The translations under genes were made by a program, and so were the position numbers. Under the pieces are notes generated by a model. The model did not search any database. It was not told the origin of the DNA and saw only the letters and a list, made by a program, of their open reading frames with translations. A stretch of DNA of 64,000 nt from Rivularia sp963920925 (GTDB lineage: Bacteria; Cyanobacteriota; Cyanobacteriia; Cyanobacteriales; Nostocaceae), in NCBI RefSeq assembly GCF_963920925.1, contig NZ_CAWUDI010000006.1, forward strand, positions 62,001-126,000. The letters run 5' to 3'. Below, piece by piece: positions 58,581 to 64,000 of the stretch. Numbering within the stretch: position 1 is the first letter of the stretch; every line of letters starts with the position of its first letter.

Positions 58581-60149
58581 CTAACTTTCTACTCCCAACC
58601 GTTTTAAAATATGTTCGCCTACACGTATTGCATTGGCAATAATTGTTAATGTAGGATTAACCGCAGCACTAGAAGGGAAAAAGCTACCATCGACTACATA
58701 TAAATTATCAACATCGTGGGTGCGACAACTAATATCTAAAACTGAAGTTTTCGCATCTTCTCCAAAGCGACAAGTACCGCATTGATGACCAACTTCTTTT
58801 ATAGTCAGTTTTTGGGCAGAATATAATGAAAAATCATGCCAATTGCCTGGGGTATTAGTTGATTTTAAAACTTGTACCCAACGCTTGATTAATCTTTGAA
58901 ATGGCACTTCGTTATTACGGGTATATTCGAGAAATATTTTATCTTGATGAATCCGCACCCGGTTATTAAGGTTTGGTAAATCCTCTGTCATCAAAAACCA
59001 TCCCACGGTATGTTTGGCAATATTTTTAGCTATAAATTTGGGGATGAATAATGGTGCATCCTCTTCAATCCTTTCTTCTGGAATATTGCCTAATAATTGT
59101 ACGCTACCCATTGGATAATGAAAATCTTTTTCTCCCCAATAAAAATCATTTAAACCGATAGTTTTTTGAAAGTTAGTATGATTTTTTTTGCTGGATAAGG
59201 CTGCTACTACACCAAATTTATGCGCCATATAATTACGTCCTACCAGATCGGAACTATTAGCCAATCCATTCGGATGTTTATCGTTAGCAGACTTCAATAA
59301 CAGTACCGCAGAATTGATCGCACCGCAGGAAACCACAACGATATTAGCGCTGAAATGATAGAGCTTTCCTAAAATATCCGCTTCTACGCTACTTACCTCT
59401 GTTCCCGATGGATTGGTATGTAATTTTATAACTTTGGCTTGAGTAATTAAAGTTACATTACTGTGATCGATCGCCGGACGTACACCGTTGATATCAGCGT
59501 CAGCTTTACCATCAACCAAGCAAGGAAAACCATCGCAAGTATTGCAGCGAATACAGTTGCTAGCCCATGATTTTTTTTCGTTTAACTTTAGTCCCAAGGG
59601 TAAATAAAATGGATGCAAACCCTTATCTTTAAGCTTTTCGTTGATTGTCTGAATATAGGGTTCGTGGGTGATGGGGGGAAATGGATAATCGCTGTTTACC
59701 TCTGGTTCGGTAGAGTCCAAACCGCGCTTACCGTGAACTTCATACATTTGCTCTGCACGAGTATAGTAATCGGCGAAATCTTGGTATTTTAGCGGCCATT
59801 CCGGAGAGATACCATCATGATGCACGACGTTTTCAAAATCGCGATCGCGCAATCTGAACAGAGCGCTACCGTAAAATTTAGTATTACCACCGACGTTGTA
59901 ATGGGTTACGGGATGAATGGGTTTACCCTGTTTGTCGTACCAAATTTCGTGGGTGCGGTAACAATCCTTGCGAAATATTTCTGTTGCATTCCAATTAGCC
60001 TTTTCTTTAGGTAAAAAACTACCTCTTTCTAAAATTAATATTTTCTTACCACTTGCAGCTAAAACTCTGGCTAAAGTACCACCACCAGCACCAGTGCCAA
60101 TAATAATTGCATCGTAATCAGCCATTTTTGTGTTGTTTTGAAAAGTCAT
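58581..60149 (-). CDS. GMC family FAD oxidoreductase
   Basis: 522 residues. FAD motif 'AIIIGTGAGGGTLARVLAASGKKILILERG' (residues 14-43), the GMC signature region 'NVGGNTKFYGSALFRLRDRDFE', 'VVVSCGAINSAVLLLKSAN', and the C-terminal active-site part 'HQCGTCRFG' and 'LYVVDGSFFPSSAAVNPTLTIIANAIRVGEHI'. It oxidises an alcohol or sugar with an unknown acceptor. A cysteine cluster 'CIRCNTCDGFPC' (about residues 212-223) is a distinctive insert shared with a subgroup of bacterial GMC enzymes. Two possible starts: ATG at 60149 (MTFQNN) or 60125 (MADYDAI); neither has a ribosome site. Convergent with methyltransferase paralogue 3. Confidence 0.92.
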   Translation of the reverse strand: MTFQNNTKMADYDAIIIGTGAGGGTLARVLAASGKKILILERGSFLPKEKANWNATEIFRKDCYRTHEIWYDKQGKPIHPVTHYNVGGNTKFYGSALFRLRDRDFENVVHHDGISPEWPLKYQDFADYYTRAEQMYEVHGKRGLDSTEPEVNSDYPFPPITHEPYIQTINEKLKDKGLHPFYLPLGLKLNEKKSWASNCIRCNTCDGFPCLVDGKADADINGVRPAIDHSNVTLITQAKVIKLHTNPSGTEVSSVEADILGKLYHFSANIVVVSCGAINSAVLLLKSANDKHPNGLANSSDLVGRNYMAHKFGVVAALSSKKNHTNFQKTIGLNDFYWGEKDFHYPMGSVQLLGNIPEERIEEDAPLFIPKFIAKNIAKHTVGWFLMTEDLPNLNNRVRIHQDKIFLEYTRNNEVPFQRLIKRWVQVLKSTNTPGNWHDFSLYSAQKLTIKEVGHQCGTCRFGEDAKTSVLDISCRTHDVDNLYVVDGSFFPSSAAVNPTLTIIANAIRVGEHILKRLGVES

Positions 60150-61220
60150 TATGTAAGATATAGATAAAGTGGGGAAAATTCCCTTTATTTAAACAATTGA
60201 GATTAATTTATCTCTATTTGAATTCAGATATTGCACCATTCTCATTTAGTTGTCAAAATCTCCTTGGAATTAATTGATGCGGCTAATAGCTCAAGTAAAT
60301 TTTTGATTCAGTCGTATTTATCTCAAATCTTGCACCAATGTCGTTAAGCTTATATGCCCGCCAAACGTACTAAAAATCTTGCCTAGTATTCTTTAGAAGA
60401 CTTTGTATGTGAGCCTGGGAATTTATTCCAAGGTAGTTGTTGAAAATGGTGCAAGATGTGAAATTTATAGGACTTCGTTTATTAGCCTGGGAATTGCATT
60501 CTCTGGCGGTTTTGAAAATCCTATAAGACAGTCTAAATAAAGATATATTTTGTTAAAATCTCGTTACCATGAAGTTAGTTTTTCATGAAATGGTAGTTAT
60601 TTGAGACATTTTAATTAATAATATCGCCCCCTTTTATTAAACAGTTATCGACTTCAATAGACCTGTAGTGAACATCAACTATACATCAACTAAAACACCT
60701 TGATAAATGGTTTTAATTTTGCACATCAACATTCTTTATCCACAGATCACAATTAATGAAACTCGTAATGTAATTATCTAACAATAATGATGCCATGCCA
60801 TTGATAAAAAAATGTATTTATAGATGCTTAAAATGATTTACATTGGTAAATGCTTGCAATAATTTATTTGATCGTAAGAAGGAAGCCTGCTGCTATATAT
60901 TTAAGTCTTTGTCCGATCGTTAAAGTGTTTTGAAAGCAACCCAAATAGAAGCCATAACATATCTTCTTAATTACTTTATTACAACTTTATATTACAAGAA
61001 CAGTAAGAATACTTAGCCTTGATACTGATTTACCCTTTGTTCTCCTTTATTCTCCGTAAAATCCTCATTTTGTTTTTGCTAAAAATAGATTTGATACATT
61101 TATAAAAAAGCTAAATCCTTTGTAAAATCTGACTTAGGTAGTTTTATAAACTTACTTAACCTTTTCCGGAAGGTTATCATTACATAATGTTGTTAAAAAT
61201 ACTGTAAAGCGGCAAATATT
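60150..61220. other. Long intergenic region with MITE-like element, copy 2
   Basis: The first 370 bases hold the second copy of the element seen near 45.2 kb. The remaining 700 bases (60520-61220) are AT-rich, without frames over 40 codons or clear hairpins. A promoter for the small membrane gene at 61221 must lie here. Confidence 0.5.
60225..60478 (-). mobile_element. MITE-like element, copy 2 (inverted relative to copy 1)
   Basis: The left end CAGATATTGCACCATTCTCA and right end TGAAAATGGTGCAAGATGTG are inverted relatives of each other, as in copy 1 (45116-45344). The last 80 bases match the first 80 of copy 1 in reverse complement. The interior is more diverged and has lost the perfect palindromes. 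Confidence 0.55.
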
Positions 61221-61361
61221 ATGTCAGCAAGTATAAATGTTAAGAAAACAAATCGTTTTATAGATCCAGCGCTTTATGTTGCTTTGGGTGCTACAGGCTT
61301 AATTTTTATAGCATTAATTGCATCTGGATTTTTTGAAAGAGTGCTTTTTTCTAAAACTTAA
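61221..61361 (+). CDS. 46-residue single-helix membrane protein
   Basis: A small gene starting at the ATG at 61221: MSASINVKKTNRFIDPALYV, then a hydrophobic segment 'ALGATGLIFIALIASGFF', ending ERVLFSKT and TAA. It has a basic N-terminus and one membrane helix of about 19 residues. The stop is 22 bases before the start of the spermidine-synthase-like gene, so the two are very probably cotranscribed. I do not know the family. Evidence is composition (clean helix, basic ends), position and tight spacing. Confidence 0.6.
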   Translation: MSASINVKKTNRFIDPALYVALGATGLIFIALIASGFFERVLFSKT

Positions 61362-61383
61362 TTAATAACTTTTCACTGAAATA

Positions 61384-62964
61384 ATGGAAGCGAATAATCT
61401 ATCTAACATCGGGGAAAGTACTGTCAAGGATAGTTATTCTTTAAGCAGTACTCAACGTAAATTATTACTGGCTGCGGCGGCTGTTTCTTCTGGTTGCGGA
61501 CTTGCCGTGGAGTTACTTTTAGGTACTTTAGCTAGCTATTTGGTGGGAAACCAAGCTCTTGCTTTCGGTATTGCTATCGGTGTATTCCTAGCGGCAATGG
61601 GTGCTGGTTCTTACTTGAGTCGGTTTATTGCACCTAAAATGGAAGGTCGATTGCTGCAACGTAAATTGTTGTTGGCTTTCGTTGGCGTGGAATTGGCGAT
61701 CGCACCTCTAACAGCTTTACTACCTCTGGGTTTGTTCGCTTTGTTCGTCATGAATAGTTCGATTTGGCTGGGGTTATTCTTAGTAACGATTTTGCTGGGA
61801 ATACTCGCTGGTTTGGAAGTGCCAATTTTGACGCGCATTCTGGAAATGGAGGAAGGGGTGCGGGAAGCGTTGGCTGGTGTGTTGGCGCTGGATTATGTGG
61901 GAGCGCTTTTCGGCTCTTTGGCTTTTCCGGTGATTTTACTACCGATGTGCGGAATGTTTCCTACTGCTTTTATTTTGGGTGCATTACCGGCTTTGATGGT
62001 GTTTTTAATTGGACGGAATTTTTCCCATTTACGCCGTTGGAGCTATATCGGTTTAGCTTTGGGTATAATGCTTTTAGCTCTCGCACCTGCAACCATTCCC
62101 ATTAGTAATAAATTAGAAAATAACTTATATTCAGCACCTATAGTTAAAAGAATACAGTCTCCCTATCAAAGAATTGTATTAACTCGTAAAGGTAAAGACG
62201 CTAGATTGTTTCTCAATGGTGACTTGCAACTATCCACCATAGATGAATACCGCTATCACGAAGGGTTAGTACATCCGGCGATGAGTGCAACACCCGATAA
62301 AAAGCGGGTTTTGGTGTTGGGTGCTGGGGATGGAATGGCAATCAGAGAAGTACTGAAATGGAAAGAAGTTGAAAAGGTAGTATTAATTGAATTAGATCCG
62401 GAAGTAGTTAAATTAGCAAGCCATCATCCGCAATTAAAAGCCGTAAACGGTAACTCCTTAAAAGATGCTCGTGTAGAAGTAATCAACGCCGATGCATTTT
62501 TAAGCGTACCCAAACTTAAAGACAGCTTCGACGTAATTATTGCAGACTTTCCCGACCCAGACCAAGATGCACTTGCAAAACTTTACTCGGAAGGTTTTTA
62601 TCGACGTTTGTTAGGAAGACTTACAGATAAAGGCGTTTTCGTCACGCAAGCATCAAGCTCATTTTTTGCTCCTAAAGTTATTGCTTGTATCGCCGCGACA
62701 CTTGGAGAAGTAGGATTAAAAGTGAATCCTTATACCGTAGACGTTCCCAGTTTTGGGCCTTGGGGTTTTGTTTTAGCATCGCGTTATGAATTAAACTCAG
62801 AAAAACTACAGCTTCCCGTAGAAACGCGCTTTTTAACAGAAAGCTTATTACATCATTTATTTGAACTACCAAAAGATATAGAGTTAGGAAACGTCGAAAT
62901 AAATCGACTTTCCCATCCGGTAATCGTTGGTTATCAAATGAAAGCAAGATGGTTGAATTATTAA
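61384..62964 (+). CDS. Membrane-bound spermidine-synthase-like protein
   Basis: 526 residues. The first 235 hold about seven hydrophobic helices ('LLLAAAAVSSGCGLAVELLLGTLASYLVG', 'GIAIGVFLAAMGAGSYLSRFI', and so on). Residues about 255-500 are a spermidine-synthase-type SAM/dcSAM-binding domain: 'FLNGDLQLSTIDEYRYHEGLVHPAM', 'RVLVLGAGDGMAIREVLKW', 'VVLIELDPEVVKLA', 'VINADAFLSVPKLKDSFDVIIADFPDPDQDALAKLYSEGFYRRL'. The family's two-substrate residues (DxxxYHE and DxxDP-like) are present, but enzymatic activity on polyamines is not proven for these membrane fusions. Follows the 46-residue membrane gene by 22 bases. Confidence 0.9.
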   Translation: MEANNLSNIGESTVKDSYSLSSTQRKLLLAAAAVSSGCGLAVELLLGTLASYLVGNQALAFGIAIGVFLAAMGAGSYLSRFIAPKMEGRLLQRKLLLAFVGVELAIAPLTALLPLGLFALFVMNSSIWLGLFLVTILLGILAGLEVPILTRILEMEEGVREALAGVLALDYVGALFGSLAFPVILLPMCGMFPTAFILGALPALMVFLIGRNFSHLRRWSYIGLALGIMLLALAPATIPISNKLENNLYSAPIVKRIQSPYQRIVLTRKGKDARLFLNGDLQLSTIDEYRYHEGLVHPAMSATPDKKRVLVLGAGDGMAIREVLKWKEVEKVVLIELDPEVVKLASHHPQLKAVNGNSLKDARVEVINADAFLSVPKLKDSFDVIIADFPDPDQDALAKLYSEGFYRRLLGRLTDKGVFVTQASSSFFAPKVIACIAATLGEVGLKVNPYTVDVPSFGPWGFVLASRYELNSEKLQLPVETRFLTESLLHHLFELPKDIELGNVEINRLSHPVIVGYQMKARWLNY

Positions 62965-62997
62965 TAATTGATAATTGGTAATTGGTAATTGATCGAT

Positions 62998-63086
62998 AGT
63001 TACGCAAAGCCCCCCAAATTAGCGGGGGGTTGGGGGGATCTTAGAGTTGGGAATGCCTGCTTTTTGGTTGCGGTTGCGTAAATCCT
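62998..63086 (-). mobile_element. Small MITE-like element, second copy (inverted)
   Basis: Ends CGTAAATCCT at 63077-63086; the other end (AGTTACGCAAAG near 62998) is degenerate. The interior matches 58458-58548 in reverse complement: C-rich palindrome CCCCCCAAATTAGCGGGGGG and 'GGTTGCGGTTGCGTAAATCC'. It lies just after the spermidine-synthase-like gene and could act as its terminator. Confidence 0.6.
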
Positions 63087-63193
63087 GTTGATAATTGATC
63101 ATTGGTAATTGATAAAAAATAGCTTATTAACGTAATTAAAAATATTGTAGAGTCAAGAAAAGTCCTTACTTTAAGCATTAAGCAACTTCTCCT

Positions 63194-64000
63194 ATGAATA
63201 CTGCACCCCTTAGCTGGCAAGAATTAGAAACCCTCACAGACTATCAAATAGATCCCGTAAATGGCCCCACCAACGCTAAAGCCAGGTTGCGCTTATTTGG
63301 ACATCTTGAATCTGATGTGCGGGTAACGCTTTACCGTGATAATCACGCTTGGTGCCCTTACTGTCAAAAAATTTGGTTATGGTTAGAAGAAAAACAAATT
63401 CCCTACCGCATCGAAAAAGTAACAATGTTCTGCTATGGCGAGAAAGAAAGCTGGTACAAACGTAAAGTACCATCGGGAATGCTGCCTGCGATCGAGTTAG
63501 ATGGGCGAATTATCAAAGAAAGCGATGACATTTTAATCGCTTTAGAAAAAGTTTTTGGCCCGTTGAATCAAGGAATGAAAGACAGCGCCGTGCTTCCTCT
63601 ACGTCAATTAGAAAGACTTTTATTTAGAGCTTGGTGTAGTTGGCTGTGCTACCCAGCAAGTTCTTCTCGACAAGAACAACGCAACCGCGAACAATTTATA
63701 CAAGTAATAGCTCAAGTTGAAAAGGCTTTAGCAAGCACTCCAGCCCCTTACTTTTTAGATGAATTTGGCATCGTTGACGTTATCTTTACACCTTATGTAG
63801 AACGGATGAATGCCAGCCTTTACTACTACAAAGGTTATTCAATGCGGGAAGAAAATCCTCGTTTTAGCGCATGGTTTGACGCAATGGAAACTCGATCTAC
63901 CTATCGCGGTACCCAAAGCGACTTTCATACTCACGTACACGATTTACCGCCACAGATGGGAGGCTGTTGGGAAAACGGCGAACCTCAAATGCGGATCAAT
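63194..64000 (+). CDS. Glutathione S-transferase family protein (partial, runs off the right edge)
   Basis: ATG at 63194; open to the last base (269 codons visible). After 40 residues comes the thioredoxin-fold N-terminal domain: 'VTLYRDNHAWCPYCQKIWLWLEEKQIPYRIEKVTMFCYGEKESWYKRKVPSGMLPAIELDGRIIKESDDILIALEKVF'. The redox motif C54-P-Y-C57 is glutaredoxin-like, and 'PSGMLPAIELDGRIIKESDDI' is the cis-proline and glutathione site. The helical C-terminal domain follows ('LLFRAWCSWLCYPASSSRQEQRNREQFIQVIAQVEKAL', 'FGIVDVIFTPYVERMNA'). It probably conjugates or reduces small molecules with glutathione. The end is outside the window. Confidence 0.88.
   Translation, partial: MNTAPLSWQELETLTDYQIDPVNGPTNAKARLRLFGHLESDVRVTLYRDNHAWCPYCQKIWLWLEEKQIPYRIEKVTMFCYGEKESWYKRKVPSGMLPAIELDGRIIKESDDILIALEKVFGPLNQGMKDSAVLPLRQLERLLFRAWCSWLCYPASSSRQEQRNREQFIQVIAQVEKALASTPAPYFLDEFGIVDVIFTPYVERMNASLYYYKGYSMREENPRFSAWFDAMETRSTYRGTQSDFHTHVHDLPPQMGGCWENGEPQMRIN

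Overview
The window looks like chromosomal DNA of a filamentous, probably heterocyst-forming cyanobacterium (Nostocales). Four things point there: a dnaE gene that stops inside a split intein, a kaiABC cluster whose KaiA is only the C-terminal domain, an adjacent Flv3/Flv1 flavodiiron pair, and orange-carotenoid-type and photosystem II S4 genes. The DNA is AT-rich, has many GCGATCGC (HIP1-type) octamers, and its intergenic spaces are full of short tandem repeats and C-rich palindromes. No rRNA, prophage, CRISPR array or intact transposase was seen. The species cannot be named from the sequence alone.

Layout. 0-6.2 kb: a gene fragment at the left edge, an ABC exporter, a sugar transferase, a coiled-coil protein, SurE and a helical carotenoid protein. 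6.5-12.1 kb: a stress-type group (DUF6335, DUF2267, PfpI fused to a helical domain, SRPBCC, a small exported protein, zinc alcohol dehydrogenase, cupin). 12.2-20.3 kb: a GAF-TPR protein, a sodium/solute symporter, a papain-fold toxin with a putative immunity gene, a formamidase-family enzyme, TauE/SafE, a possible lipoprotein and a Ycf20-like protein. 20.6-31.4 kb: a GT39 glycosyltransferase, a large hybrid histidine kinase, kaiA-kaiB-kaiC and a TolC-like protein. 31.8-41.6 kb: small conserved proteins, the PSII S4 protein, a membrane/antitoxin-tail chimera, then a CrfC/RdcA dynamin-like GTPase with RdcB and a patatin lipase, an SDR and an anchored coiled-coil protein. 41.8-44.7 kb: tRNA-Val, a DUF559 nuclease gene set in duplicated and inverted repeats, and glycerol kinase. 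45.7-53.3 kb: flv3, flv1 and the N-terminal half of dnaE. 53.8-60.1 kb: three paralogous methyltransferases with an AraC regulator and a SpoIIAA-like protein, then a GMC oxidoreductase. 61.2-64 kb: a 46-residue membrane protein, a membrane-bound spermidine-synthase-like protein and a glutathione S-transferase that runs off the edge.

How genes work together. KaiA, KaiB and KaiC form the circadian oscillator. The Flv pair would reduce O2 to water. The dynamin-like GTPase and RdcB overlap at their stop and start codons and repeat the E. coli yjdA-yjcZ arrangement, here followed by a patatin lipase; this is the best candidate for a poorly described system in the window. The toxin/immunity pair and the methyltransferase expansion are the other accessory modules of note. 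Two kinds of MITE-like element, a 23-base dispersed repeat and many short tandem repeats lie between genes, and several gene stop codons fall inside these repeats.
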